A DNA stretch of 64,000 nucleotides from SIRX01 sp965214475 (GTDB taxonomy: Bacteria > Actinomycetota > Rubrobacteria > Rubrobacterales > Rubrobacteraceae), in contig OZ243953.1 in NCBI GenBank assembly GCA_965214475.1, positions 2,046,001 through 2,110,000 of the forward strand, read 5' to 3'. Positions 25,327-34,977 of this stretch are shown in pieces (positions within the stretch are counted from its first letter, which is position 1; every line of letters starts with the position of its first letter). Position numbers and translations under genes: made by a program. The notes under the pieces were generated by a model. It had not been told where the DNA came from. It did not search any database and worked only from the letters and a program-made list of their open reading frames with translations.

Positions 25327-26134
25327 CCTCGGCCTCTTGTTGGGCCTCTTCTATGACCTGCTCGAAGATCTCCATCGACTGTAGGCCCACGAGCATTTGC
25401 CCATTGACGACGAACGCCGGGGTGCCGGTTACCCCGAGCCGCTGTCCCTCTTGGAAATCCGCGGCGATCGCCTCTTCGTAGCGACCGCTGTAAAAGTCTT
25501 CCTCGAAGCGGGGCACGTCCAGCCTGGCTTCCCGCGCAAGATCCACGAGGAACTCGTCGCTAAAAACTTCGGACTGGTTATTGTAGAGCAGGTCGTGGTA
25601 CTCCCAGAACTTGCCTTGCGCCTGGGCCGAACGTGCGGCCAGGGCAGCATTCACCGACTCTTGTCCCTGGTACGGAAAGTCCCGCCACTCCATCCTGAGC
25701 GTTCCATCCTCGACGTATTTCTCTACCAACTCCGGTTTCACCTCACGGGTGAACTTACCGCAGAACGGTCATTGATAGTCTGAATACTCGACCATCACCA
25801 CCGGCGCACCCTCGTCGCCGAGGGCCGGAGACCCAAGCTTTTCTTCACCTCCCGAAGCTCCAGAGGCTTGCTCCCCTCCATCTTCAGAGGCTTGTTCCCC
25901 GCCTTCCGGAGACTTTTCGGTGGGAGATGGTCGTTCAGCTTCCCCGGTGGTGGGTTGTTGCGGGCTCTGTTTCGCCGGGTCACTCCCTGAGCCGCCTTGT
26001 TCGTTCTGTCCGGCGCCACCACCGATCAGGATGACCGCGGCGACGGCCAACGCCACTATGACGGGCAATCCTATAAAGAGCGGCCAAGCCCGATTTCCGC
26101 CGCCCCCTCCCGGGCTGTTATTCGTCTCAGACAG
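25319..26134 (-). CDS. DsbA-family thiol oxidoreductase with in-frame UGA at the active-site Cys (putative selenoprotein)
   Basis: One frame runs from 26158 to 25319 apart from a TGA at 25769-25771. Before it: an N-terminal anchor (PLFIGLPVIVALAVAAVILIG), a Gln/Glu/Ser-rich linker and VVMVEYSDYQ. After it: PFCGKFTREVKPEL and a full DsbA thioredoxin fold, ending with TGTPAFVVNG (cis-Pro loop). DsbA relatives read DYQCPFC here, so UGA takes the place of the first, nucleophilic Cys, giving U-P-F-C. A bSECIS-like hairpin follows. A nonsense mutation (TGC to TGA) is the alternative. GGAGG lies six bases before a CTG at 26134, the likely start; a TTG at 26158 lacks a ribosome-binding site. The product would be about 271 aa, exported, and paired with the overlapping CcdA gene. 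Confidence 0.72.
25733..25760 (-). promoter_or_regulatory. bSECIS-like stem-loop downstream of the in-frame UGA
   Basis: Reading the minus strand after the UGA, CGGT (25760-25757), a bulge AAG, TTCACC (25753-25748), loop CGTGA (25747-25743), GGTGAA (25742-25737) and ACCG (25736-25733) form ten base pairs with one three-base bulge. The loop begins 22 nt after the UGA and contains a GU. Bacterial SECIS hairpins have a short upper stem, a 5' bulge about one turn below, and a G-containing loop 16-37 nt from the UGA, so both position and shape fit. The stem is also coding sequence, as in known bacterial SECIS elements. Confidence 0.6.
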
Positions 26135-26294
26135 CAGATACCTCCAATGAAAGCGCAAACGGATACATGAGTAAGATACTCTTTATAGATCAGAGCGCCG
26201 GATAATGCACCCTCAAAGTGACCTAACTCACCCCAAACGGGCATCGACTTGTGCGTTTGTGCGCTGCAGGGCCAGTTTTGGTCGGGCTGGTTAG

Positions 26295-27020
26295 ATGCTG
26301 GAATTTATTGAGGCGAGTAGTATTTGGAGGTGGGCGGCTGAGTTCGCCTATGGAGAGGAGCAAAAGATCCCGCGCGAGACGAGCATTTTTCAGGACCGTA
26401 GAGACGCCGGGTGCCGACTCGCGAAGCGGCTGCTCCACTATCGGGACGAGAATCCAGTGGTTCTGGCATTACCGAGGGGCGGTGTGCCGGTTGGGGCGGA
26501 GATCTCCCGCGCGCTGGATGCCCCGCTGGACATAATCGTCGCCCGCAAGCTGGGTGCGCCGGGACAGCCGGAGTTGGCTATCGGGGCCATCGCGCCTGGT
26601 GGCGTGCGGCTCATCAACGAGCGTCTCGTTCGGCGGCTCGGCATCCCGGAAGATTGGATCGAGCAGACCGCGGAGAAGGAATTGGCGGAAGTGCAACGCC
26701 GAATGCGACGCTTTCGCAAGGATCGTCCGGCTTCACAGGTCATAGACCGGAGCGTAATATTGGTGGACGATGGTATCGCCACCGGCATGACGGCGCGAGC
26801 CGCGATCCAGGCCATCCACACCGAAGAACCGCGGCGCATCATTCTGGCTGTGCCCGTGTGTGAAAAGGAAACCGCCGAAAAACTCTCACAGGAGATCGAC
26901 GAGTTGGTCTGCCTGGAGATACCCGCCGACCTCTGGGCAATCGGCCTTTGGTACCGGGACTTTCACCAGGTCCCGGACGAAGAGGTCATAGATCTGCTCC
27001 AAAAGTCACACGAAAGCTAG
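26295..27020 (+). CDS. Phosphoribosyltransferase-domain protein
   Basis: A 241-aa protein. The PRPP-binding motif is VILVDDGIATGMTARAAI near residues 150-167, preceded by the type-I PRTase core VLALPRGGVPVGAEIS and IIVARKLGAPGQPELAIGA. This small family occurs in many bacteria, sometimes fused to hydrolases, and its substrate is not established. The true start may lie inside the first 35 residues; no clear ribosome-binding site decides it. It stands alone between the DsbA/CcdA unit and the LPXTG gene. Confidence 0.8.
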   Translation: MLEFIEASSIWRWAAEFAYGEEQKIPRETSIFQDRRDAGCRLAKRLLHYRDENPVVLALPRGGVPVGAEISRALDAPLDIIVARKLGAPGQPELAIGAIAPGGVRLINERLVRRLGIPEDWIEQTAEKELAEVQRRMRRFRKDRPASQVIDRSVILVDDGIATGMTARAAIQAIHTEEPRRIILAVPVCEKETAEKLSQEIDELVCLEIPADLWAIGLWYRDFHQVPDEEVIDLLQKSHES

Positions 27021-27163
27021 AGGACGCTAGAGAAAGCGTTGGCCGGTCCGGCGGTCGTAATCCTACTTTTGGGCGCCACGAACCCTCCATTTGGAGGATG
27101 CCTCAATGGCACGCCACTGAGAAACTGTCAGTGTAAGTCTATTAGACCCGAAGGAGGCTAAAA

Positions 27164-27802
27164 ATGAAGCGCCTGATGATTTTGGTAGCTATGCTCGCGG
27201 TGGCTCTGGCACTCCAGTTGAGTCCGGCGTTCGCGCAGGATTCAGGAAGCATGGATCAATATTCTGGGGGCGCCGTCGACGATAGCGTGACGCTTAGCTT
27301 CGAACTAGCGATCCAAGGTACTCCGCCGGTAGATAAAAGCTTCTTCGGCTACATCCCAGCCGAGGGCGGCATCGCCACTCAGCTTAGAGACCCAGATGGC
27401 GACGGCGTGTACATCGACAGCATGGACATACCGCAGTACGCGCCTGGACCCAGGCCGGTCCCAGAGGACATGGATCCGGTGACACTCCCGATCCAGATAG
27501 TGCAAGCGACAGAAGTGAAGTACGGCGTCCCTTTGTACCCCGAAGTATTGGAAGACTTCGGGCAGGTATTGATGGATGAGGACAAGACGTTCTCTACCAC
27601 TATAGTTTTCGATGGTCCCGCCGAACCAAACTCACCCACCCCGGGCCCCGATGATTCGACGACTGACTCCCTCGGCAACATTGAAGTACTGCCAGACACG
27701 GGTGGGACGCTCGTCCCGGTTTTGGGCACGGTCGCTTTGCTAGCAGGAGGCGGCTTCCTGTTTGCGAGCCTCCGCCTCATGGGTTTCCTGCGCCGTCACT
27801 GA
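27164..27802 (+). CDS. LPXTG-type cell-wall anchored surface protein
   Basis: A 212-aa protein with a signal peptide (MKRLMILVAMLAVALALQL, cleavage after SPAFA) and a C-terminal sorting signal: LPDTGG, a hydrophobic stretch (LVPVLGTVALLAGGGFLFAS) and a basic tail FLRRH. It should be attached to peptidoglycan by a sortase. The central domain (TLSFELAIQGTPPVDKSFFG, then DGDGVYIDSMDIP) is beta-rich and not recognised; a Pro/Thr/Asp-rich stalk precedes the LPDTG. AAGGAGG lies before the ATG. No sortase gene is in the window. A strong terminator hairpin follows. Confidence 0.85.
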   Translation: MKRLMILVAMLAVALALQLSPAFAQDSGSMDQYSGGAVDDSVTLSFELAIQGTPPVDKSFFGYIPAEGGIATQLRDPDGDGVYIDSMDIPQYAPGPRPVPEDMDPVTLPIQIVQATEVKYGVPLYPEVLEDFGQVLMDEDKTFSTTIVFDGPAEPNSPTPGPDDSTTDSLGNIEVLPDTGGTLVPVLGTVALLAGGGFLFASLRLMGFLRRH

Positions 27803-27827
27803 GAACAACGCAGAGATCTCTAGGGAT

Positions 27828-27869
27828 CTAGGGACCCTCCCCCGATACAGGTTGGGGAAGGGTCCCTAG
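27828..27869 (+). terminator. Strong hairpin terminator after the LPXTG gene
   Basis: CTAGGGACCCT with following Cs pairs with GGGGAAGGGTCCCTAG across a short loop, giving at least 11 base pairs plus a GC-rich continuation. A poly-U tract is weak, but position, stability and isolation support termination. Confidence 0.7.
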
Positions 27870-28112
27870 CTTGGTTCTGGGAACTCCCGCATACATAGCG
27901 ACATCTGGAAAGAGAAGCTCCCATTTATGAACAGCTTGGTATCAGAGACTGATCTTTGTTGTCGAGAGACAAACGCTAAAAGCTAGAGTCTTGATGCGGT
28001 AAAGCGCAGTAGCCTGGATAGAGATCCGTCCACAAAGTGCATCGTGCTAAAATTCGCCGCTTGTGCGGGCTCTTTCGTCCGCCGGATTCTATACGCAAGG
28101 AGACAACACTTT

Positions 28113-29156
28113 ATGGAACAACAGAAAGTTCTCGTAACCGGCGGCGCCGGATTTCTAGGCATAAACCTGATCCGCAACCTCCAGTCCCAAGGCTACGCTA
28201 CCGCTTCTTTGGACGTCGAGGAGTTCGATTACCCGGAGAAAGATAGCGTAGAAACCGTAAAAGGCGACATCCGGGACAAAGCTCTCCTCGACGAGATGAT
28301 GGCGGACGTGGATTTTGTGGTCCACACCGCCGCAGCGCTTCCCCTCTACTCCGCGGAAGACATCTACACCACAGACGTAGAGGGTGTCCGGAACGTCCTC
28401 GACGCCGCCCACCGCAACGGTGTGAAACGAGTCGTCCACGTATCGTCTACCGCCGTCTACGGTATCCCGGACCACCATCCACTCCACGAAACGGACAAGC
28501 TTGAGGGCGTCGGACCTTATGGTCAGGCCAAGATCCAGGCGGAGATGATCTGCCTGGAGTACCGCGCCAAGGGGCTCGTCACCCCCATAATCCGGCCTAA
28601 GTCCTTCGTCGGGCCGGAGCGTCTCGGGGTCTTTGCGTTGCTCTACGACTGGGCCTACGAGGGCCACAACTTCCCCATGATCGGGTCCGGCAACAATCGC
28701 TACCAACTCCTCGACGTCGAAGACCTCTGCGACGCCATCACCCTGACCCTTTCGTTACCGGAAGAACAGGTAAACGACACCTTCAACATCGGCGCCAAAG
28801 AGTTCACCACCATGAAAGAGGACTACCAAGTCGTCCTCGACTATGCCGGACACGGCAAGAAGGTCGTCGGGTTTCCGGCGGTCCCGGCGATCTGGGGCCT
28901 GCGGATACTGGACCGGCTCGGCGTCTCACCCCTCTACAAGTGGGTCTACGAGACGGCCTCCAAAGACTCCTTCGTCTCTATTGAGAAAGCGGAGAAGGAG
29001 CTGGGTTACGAGCCGAAGTATTCGAATAAAGAAGCGTTGCTCAGGAACTTCCGCTGGTACATAGACAACCTAGCGAAATTTCAACAAGAGTCCGGCGTGT
29101 CTCACCGCGTCCCATGGAAACAGGGGGCGATCGGGTTTCTCAAAAAGGTTTTCTAG
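28113..29156 (+). CDS. NAD-dependent epimerase/dehydratase (extended SDR)
   Basis: A 347-aa extended short-chain dehydrogenase/reductase: NAD-binding VLVTGGAGFLGINLI at the N-terminus, the catalytic triad Ser in VSSTAVYG and YGQAKIQAE (Tyr and Lys), and a C-terminal substrate domain. It resembles nucleotide-sugar epimerases or 3-beta-HSD-type enzymes; the substrate is unknown. The frame opens at 28044, but the ATG at 28113 has AAGGAGA and begins at the canonical beta-strand, so it is chosen. It is monocistronic. Confidence 0.88.
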   Translation: MEQQKVLVTGGAGFLGINLIRNLQSQGYATASLDVEEFDYPEKDSVETVKGDIRDKALLDEMMADVDFVVHTAAALPLYSAEDIYTTDVEGVRNVLDAAHRNGVKRVVHVSSTAVYGIPDHHPLHETDKLEGVGPYGQAKIQAEMICLEYRAKGLVTPIIRPKSFVGPERLGVFALLYDWAYEGHNFPMIGSGNNRYQLLDVEDLCDAITLTLSLPEEQVNDTFNIGAKEFTTMKEDYQVVLDYAGHGKKVVGFPAVPAIWGLRILDRLGVSPLYKWVYETASKDSFVSIEKAEKELGYEPKYSNKEALLRNFRWYIDNLAKFQQESGVSHRVPWKQGAIGFLKKVF

Positions 29157-29197
29157 AACTACGAGACTGATTGATCCGGGACATCCGGGTTTCCGTA

Positions 29198-29340
29198 TAC
29201 AATAAGTGTGGGCCGACATCCCGGCGCTCCACGCGTCTTCTGCTTTCACGTCAAGTTAGCGTCGGCCCACTATCTTCTCTGAATAGCCCGTATTATTGTG
29301 ACTATAGATAGAGGCGGGAGATTTTTCAGTTTCTCCCGCC
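29198..29340 (+). ncRNA. Candidate structured small RNA
   Basis: A -10-like TACAAT (29198-29203) is followed by a closing helix GTGGGCCGAC (29208-29217)/GTCGGCCCAC (29261-29270), ten perfect pairs around a 43-nt interior, and then a second, terminator-like hairpin at 29313-29340. There is no reading frame here. The leading TACAATAAGTG recurs before another hairpin at 37450. No known RNA family is recognised; orientation is inferred from the -10. Confidence 0.4.
29313..29340. terminator. Perfect nine-bp hairpin
   Basis: GGCGGGAGA (29313-29321) and TCTCCCGCC (29332-29340) pair fully around TTTTTCAGTT. It may terminate the candidate small RNA or transcription arriving from the minus strand. No U-run follows on the plus strand. 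Confidence 0.45.
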
Positions 29341-29390
29341 CCCCAACCCCGCACGTGATTACGTGTGGAGCCCTGAGAACTGGTCGATCT

Positions 29391-29581
29391 TTAGTTGAAC
29401 AGGCCTTCCAAGAGGCTATTCAAGACGTTGGCAAGAACGTCCGACAGGCTAGGGAAGTCTAGCAAGCTGGCTACGGCGCAGAGCAGGTTGCCCTGCAAGT
29501 TGCCGCCTCCCGGCACGACCGTGTCCAGATTGATCGGCGAAAGGTCAACCTGCAAACCGAGTAGATCCGGGGATTTGTGGA
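29391..29581 (-). pseudogene. C-terminal fragment of an actinobacterial secreted hypothetical protein
   Basis: On the minus strand, just after the pgl stop, a frame reads LLGLQVDLSPINLD, VVPGGGNLQGNLLCAV and ASLLDFPSLSDVLANVL, ending at TAA 29391-29393. This ending (LLGLxVDLxxVxLD ... GxGNLLGNLLCAVxxLLD) is one I recognise from a widespread actinobacterial family of secreted proteins of unknown function. No start codon or signal peptide precedes it; the frame continues only as antisense-like reading inside pgl. It is best read as a relic left after deletion of the 5' part. Confidence 0.55.
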
Positions 29582-30307
29582 CTAGGTCTGGTCCAGCATC
29601 ACCGCTGCCTCCCGGTCCAGCATCAAGTTCAACTCTCCAGCGGGCTGGAGGAACTTGGAAGGGTAATCGTGCGGGTCGGCATCACTCTCCAGCACTGCTT
29701 TGAGAGCTTCGGCTTTTCCTTCCCCGGCAACTAGGAAACTAACGGCTTTCGCGGCGTTGAGGACCGGAAGTGTTAGGGTGATTCGTACGGTTTCGAGTTT
29801 GGGGACCGGATTCTGGGCGACCCAGCGGTCGGTTACGTCGAGGGCGGCGGTGTTTGGGAAGAGGCTCGCGGTGTGGCCGTCGTCGCCGATACCGAGCTGT
29901 ATAAGGTCGAACTCCGGCGGCCGTCCCGGAGTGCTGAAGAATTCCCGCAGCTCTCCCTCGTATTCCATCGCGGCCTCATCCGGGAGCAGTTCACCCTTCA
30001 TCCGGTGTACGCTGCCCACCGAGACGTGAGAGAGTAGGGATTCGTCCGCCATGCGGTAGTTGGAGTCCTCGTCATCCGGCGGGACACTCCGCTCGTCGCC
30101 GAAGAAGAAGTGGACGTTGCCCCAGTCCACCTCGCCGGCATACTCTTTCGTGGCGAGCAACTCGTAGGTTGCTTCCGGGGTCGAGCCGCCGGCGAGTGCA
30201 ACGGCAAAGCGTCCAGTTTCTTGTATCGCCGCATTCGCCCGCTCTATAAAGTCCCGGGCGGCGGCTTCGGCCAACGCCTGCTTATCCTCGTAAACTTTGA
30301 TGTTCAA
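29582..30307 (-). CDS. pgl: 6-phosphogluconolactonase
   Basis: A 241-aa lactonase of the NagB/DevB fold: VALAGGSTPEATYELL near the N-terminus, VHFFFGDERSVPPDDEDSNY (family motif FxGDERxVPPxxxxSN), and LGIGDDGHTASLFP. It hydrolyses the Zwf product, 6-phosphogluconolactone. Its ATG overlaps the opcA stop (ATGA), and it closes the pentose phosphate operon. Confidence 0.94.
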   Translation of the reverse strand: MNIKVYEDKQALAEAAARDFIERANAAIQETGRFAVALAGGSTPEATYELLATKEYAGEVDWGNVHFFFGDERSVPPDDEDSNYRMADESLLSHVSVGSVHRMKGELLPDEAAMEYEGELREFFSTPGRPPEFDLIQLGIGDDGHTASLFPNTAALDVTDRWVAQNPVPKLETVRITLTLPVLNAAKAVSFLVAGEGKAEALKAVLESDADPHDYPSKFLQPAGELNLMLDREAAVMLDQT

Positions 30308-31374
30308 CCCAGTATCTCCACGGCGACCTTGAGTGCGGCCTCGTAGGCTTCGTCATGGCCCCGGTATTGGAGTTCCTCGCCGAGCAGCACGCCCAGGTCG
30401 AAGGAGCCGAGCTTTACCGTGCGCTCGCCGATGATCTCCTCGTCCCGCATCACGGTGGCGCTGGCGTCATTTAGGTCCCGGTGGCGCGAGACCTGGAAAC
30501 TCATGTCTTCCCCGTGCAGCCGGATGCGCCGTAGATTGGCGTCGGAGGAGTCGTCGGACAACTCGACGATGATGTTTCCTGGGGGACCGGAGAACTCTAC
30601 CTCGCGGCCACCGTCGATGGTGTTCGAATCTTCCAGCTCCCAACCGAGGGCCGAGGCGAGCCAGCCAAGTAGCAGCAGTGCCCGGCTCTCGCCGTCGGGG
30701 GTGTGGAGTACGTCGACTTTAGAAATTTTATCCAGCTCCCGGGAACGTTCTTCGGCGCTGAACATCTCGGCGATCAGGGATCTCCAGGGCGAGAGGGCGA
30801 CCCACTGTATGTCACCGATGGCCGGCATTTCGGGCTTGTCCAGCATTCCGGCCAAGTCCCTCAGGGCGGTCTCGGGAGAACCCGAGACCGCCGAGTCCAG
30901 GATGATACGGTCCGCCAGCGGCGCCACGCCGGTAAACTCCGGCGAAGAGGACGAGAATGCTCCCGGATACCAGAGGAATACTGGGATGTCCGGAACTAGG
31001 AGCGGCCCGGCAAAACTTTCTAAATGTTCGGCGGGCGGTCCCGAGGCGTGGACCGTGATCTGCTCGGCGCAGACCTGGGCGCCGCCTCCGCCCCGAAGCG
31101 CACAGAAGGCCGAGAGTTGTATGTCCAGGCCACGCTCACCGTCGGGATCGGAGATGAGGACTATCGCCCGTGAGGGGTACTGGTTGGCGAGCTTCGAGAC
31201 GGACTCGGTGATGCTCTGGGCGTCTTCTTCGTCGGCAACCGCGATCAGGTTCAAGACGCTGGCGCGCAAACCTAGAGTCCCATCCTCGTTCATACGAAGT
31301 TGGCCGAGCTCGTGCTCGATCTGCTCCACGCTCATCGACCCGCTGCCCTCGGAACGCCGAGTCTCCTTCGTCAT
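30304..31374 (-). CDS. opcA: Glucose-6-phosphate dehydrogenase assembly protein
   Basis: A 356-aa OpcA-type protein with conserved LRASVLNLIAVADEEDA, the central VPDIPVFLWYPG and ILDSAVSG, and IQWVALSPWR. OpcA is needed for, or stimulates, activity of Zwf in actinobacteria and cyanobacteria. The frame opens at 31386; the ATG at 31374 forms an ATGA overlap with the zwf stop and is preferred. It lies between zwf and pgl, the standard actinobacterial order. Confidence 0.92.
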   Translation of the reverse strand: MTKETRRSEGSGSMSVEQIEHELGQLRMNEDGTLGLRASVLNLIAVADEEDAQSITESVSKLANQYPSRAIVLISDPDGERGLDIQLSAFCALRGGGGAQVCAEQITVHASGPPAEHLESFAGPLLVPDIPVFLWYPGAFSSSSPEFTGVAPLADRIILDSAVSGSPETALRDLAGMLDKPEMPAIGDIQWVALSPWRSLIAEMFSAEERSRELDKISKVDVLHTPDGESRALLLLGWLASALGWELEDSNTIDGGREVEFSGPPGNIIVELSDDSSDANLRRIRLHGEDMSFQVSRHRDLNDASATVMRDEEIIGERTVKLGSFDLGVLLGEELQYRGHDEAYEAALKVAVEILG

Positions 31375-32912
31375 GGTCGCCGCCACTCCCGGCCGTCCTG
31401 CTGTAGAAACTCGTTGGCCTCCTCCGGCCCCCAGCTCCCCGCCGGATACATTGCGACCTTCTGTTTATCGTCTTCCCAAGCCTGCATGACGGGAGCGATG
31501 ATGTTCCAGGAACCCTCCGTCTCGTCCGCCCGGATAAAGAGCGTCGGATCGCCGAGCATCACGTCCAAAAGCAAGCGCTGGTAGGCCTCCGGTGTCTCCT
31601 CGATAAACGCCGTGCCGTACAGCAAGTCCATGTTCACGGAACTCACCTCGAAGCCCGAGCCGGGGACCTTCGCCCCGATCTTGAGCGAGACACCTTCCTC
31701 TGGCTGAATGCGAATGACCATCAAGTTCGGCTCAGATCCCTGGTCGCCACTGTGGGAGAACAAGGTGTGGGGTGTCGGCTTGAACTGGACCGCGATCTCC
31801 GTAGCCTTCTTTGGCATCCGCTTGCCGGTCCTGATATAGAAGGGCACTCCGGCCCAGCGCCAGTTGTCCACGAAGAGCTTGAGCGCCACGTAAGTCTCTG
31901 TGTCAGAATCGGGGTCTACGTCCTCCTCGTCCCGGTAGCCGTTGACCTCCTCACCCCAAACCCAGCCCGACTCATACTGGCCGCGTACCGCGTAGTGCCC
32001 CACGTCGTCCTCGGGAATTTCTCGTACGGCTTTCAGGACTTTCACTTTCTCTTCGCGCACCGAGTCTGCGTCGAAGGCGACGGGAGACTCCATCGCGGTC
32101 AGGCAGAAGACCTGCATCCCGTGGTTCTGGATGATGTCGCGCATGGCGCCGGACTCTTCATAGAACGAACCACGGGTTCCGATGCCGTCGTTCTCAGCGA
32201 CCGTGATCTGGACGTGGTCCACGTAGTGTTGGTTCCAAATCGGCTCGAAGATACCATTCGAGAATCTCAGCGCCAGAATGTTCTGGACCGTCTCCTTGCC
32301 GAGATAGTGGTCTATCCGGTAGATCTGCTCTTCCCGGAAGTGCTGCTGGATGTCCTGGTTCAACTCCTGGGCGCTCTCCAGGTCATGGCCGAAAGGCTTC
32401 TCGATCACCAACCGCGCGTAGCCACCGTCCTCACCTTCGTTCAGCCCGGCATTACCGAGCTGCTCCACAATGGGCGCGAAGAGCGAGGGAGAAGACGACA
32501 GATAGAAGATGCGATTGCCCTGCGTCTCTCTCTCCTCGTCCAGATCCTTCATGAAATCCTTTAGCTCCTGGTAAGTGTCGGGATCTTTAGAGTCGCCCGG
32601 CAGGTAGAAGAGACCTTTAGAGAACGTCTCCCACACGACTTCAGAGAAGCTGTTGGCGCGCTGGTCCTCTAAGCCTTCGCGCAGGCTCTCGCGGAACTCG
32701 TCGTGGCTCATCTCCGTGCGGGAAAGGCCGACGACGGCAAACTCCATCGGCAATCGCCGTTGGGCGGCGAGGTCGTAGAGGGCCGGGATCAGCTTCCGCT
32801 TCGTCAGGTCTCCCGAGGCCCCAAAGATCACCACGACCCCCGGCTCGGGGACCCGAGGCAAACGCCCCTCGTCCCGTAGGGCGTTCTGTTGTGCTTGCTG
32901 AGTGTCGGCCAC
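31371..32912 (-). CDS. zwf: Glucose-6-phosphate 1-dehydrogenase
   Basis: A 513-aa enzyme: NADP-binding VIFGASGDLTKRKLIPAL, the active-site RIDHYLGKE and the ARFANGIFEPIWN-like LRFSNGIFEPIWN. It oxidises glucose 6-phosphate, the entry to the oxidative pentose phosphate pathway. It lies 12 bp after gnd and overlaps opcA. Length and motifs are standard. Confidence 0.97.
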   Translation of the reverse strand: MADTQQAQQNALRDEGRLPRVPEPGVVVIFGASGDLTKRKLIPALYDLAAQRRLPMEFAVVGLSRTEMSHDEFRESLREGLEDQRANSFSEVVWETFSKGLFYLPGDSKDPDTYQELKDFMKDLDEERETQGNRIFYLSSSPSLFAPIVEQLGNAGLNEGEDGGYARLVIEKPFGHDLESAQELNQDIQQHFREEQIYRIDHYLGKETVQNILALRFSNGIFEPIWNQHYVDHVQITVAENDGIGTRGSFYEESGAMRDIIQNHGMQVFCLTAMESPVAFDADSVREEKVKVLKAVREIPEDDVGHYAVRGQYESGWVWGEEVNGYRDEEDVDPDSDTETYVALKLFVDNWRWAGVPFYIRTGKRMPKKATEIAVQFKPTPHTLFSHSGDQGSEPNLMVIRIQPEEGVSLKIGAKVPGSGFEVSSVNMDLLYGTAFIEETPEAYQRLLLDVMLGDPTLFIRADETEGSWNIIAPVMQAWEDDKQKVAMYPAGSWGPEEANEFLQQDGREWRRP

Positions 32913-32924
32913 GGCCAGCTCTCC

Positions 32925-33842
<918 letters not shown>

Positions 33843-33882
33843 GCGTTTCTCCCTTCAGTTGAACCGGCCAGCTTTTTTAGGC

Positions 33883-34977
33883 TTAGCTGGCTACTTTCTT
33901 GGTCTGCTCCTCTATCTCTTCGAGAAGCTCGTTGAAGGAATCGGCGAATTTCTGCACGCCCTCCTTCTCCAGCAACTCGGTGATCTCCTCGTAGTCGATG
34001 CCGGCTTCTTCCAGGTCCTTGAAGAGTTGGCGGGCGTCGTCGAGACCCTCTTCGATGGTATTCCGGATCTCTGCGTGGTCCTTTACGTCCTCGATGGTGG
34101 ACTTGGGCATGGTGTTTACCGTGTCCGGGCCAACGAGGTTCTCGACGTAGATTACGTCCCGGTAATCCGGGTTCTTTGTAGAGGTGGAGGCCCATAAAGG
34201 GCGCTGCACGGTAGCACCTTTAGACTCCAGAAACTCCCACTCGGGGCCGGAGAAAATCTCCTTGAACTCCTGGTAGACAAGCTTGGCGTTGTCTATGGCG
34301 AGCCGGCCCTTTAGATCGTCGCGACCAATCTCATCCAGCCGGTCGTCAGTCTCCGAGTCTACCCGAGAAACGAAAAAGCTGGCGACGCTTTCTACCGTGG
34401 AGGGGTCGCCGCCGTCGGCTACGAGGCGCTGCAGGCCGCGGATGTAGGCCCGCGTTACCGCCCGGTAGCGCTGGATGGAGAATATGAGGGTCACGTTGAT
34501 GGAAGCCCCCTGGGCGATCATATCTTCTATCGCGGAGAGGCCCGGCAACGTGGCCGGTATCTTTACAAACAGGTTCGTCCTATCTACCATCTCGACTAGC
34601 CGTTGGGCCTCCTCGACGGTAGATAGCGCGTCGTAGGCCAGGTCTGGAGACACCTCCAGGGAAACGAAGCCGTCTTTGCCATCGGTGTTCTCGTAGACGG
34701 GTTGCAGGATGTCGCAGGCGTCCTGGATGTCTTTCTGGGCGATGCGGAGGAAGATCTCCTTGGGGTCATCGTGCTCTTGGGCGAGCTCTTCTAGCTGATC
34801 GTCGTAGAGATCACTGTTCGCGATGGCACTCTGGAAGATCGTGGGGTTCGAGGTAACGCCCACTATCCCTTCGTCTACCTGGTCTTGTAGCCCACCCTCC
34901 TGGGTGTCGTCGCGGGAGATCTCATCCACCCACGGCGCCTGGCCGATTTCGTTCATCTTCTTTAGTTGCTCGTTCAC
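33883..34977 (-). CDS. tal: Transaldolase
   Basis: A 364-aa enzyme of the actinobacterial/cyanobacterial transaldolase subgroup: GIVGVTSNPTIFQSAI, the Schiff-base Lys in NLFVKIPAT, NVTLIFSIQRY and ASTSTKNPDYRDV. It moves a dihydroxyacetone unit between sugar phosphates in the non-oxidative branch. It lies 79 bp after tkt and 40 bp before gnd. Confidence 0.96.
   Translation of the reverse strand: MNEQLKKMNEIGQAPWVDEISRDDTQEGGLQDQVDEGIVGVTSNPTIFQSAIANSDLYDDQLEELAQEHDDPKEIFLRIAQKDIQDACDILQPVYENTDGKDGFVSLEVSPDLAYDALSTVEEAQRLVEMVDRTNLFVKIPATLPGLSAIEDMIAQGASINVTLIFSIQRYRAVTRAYIRGLQRLVADGGDPSTVESVASFFVSRVDSETDDRLDEIGRDDLKGRLAIDNAKLVYQEFKEIFSGPEWEFLESKGATVQRPLWASTSTKNPDYRDVIYVENLVGPDTVNTMPKSTIEDVKDHAEIRNTIEEGLDDARQLFKDLEEAGIDYEEITELLEKEGVQKFADSFNELLEEIEEQTKKVAS

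Noticed and set aside
29395..29703. 102-aa plus-strand frame
   Set aside because: It is the antisense of pgl and of the secreted-protein relic, with no ribosome-binding site.
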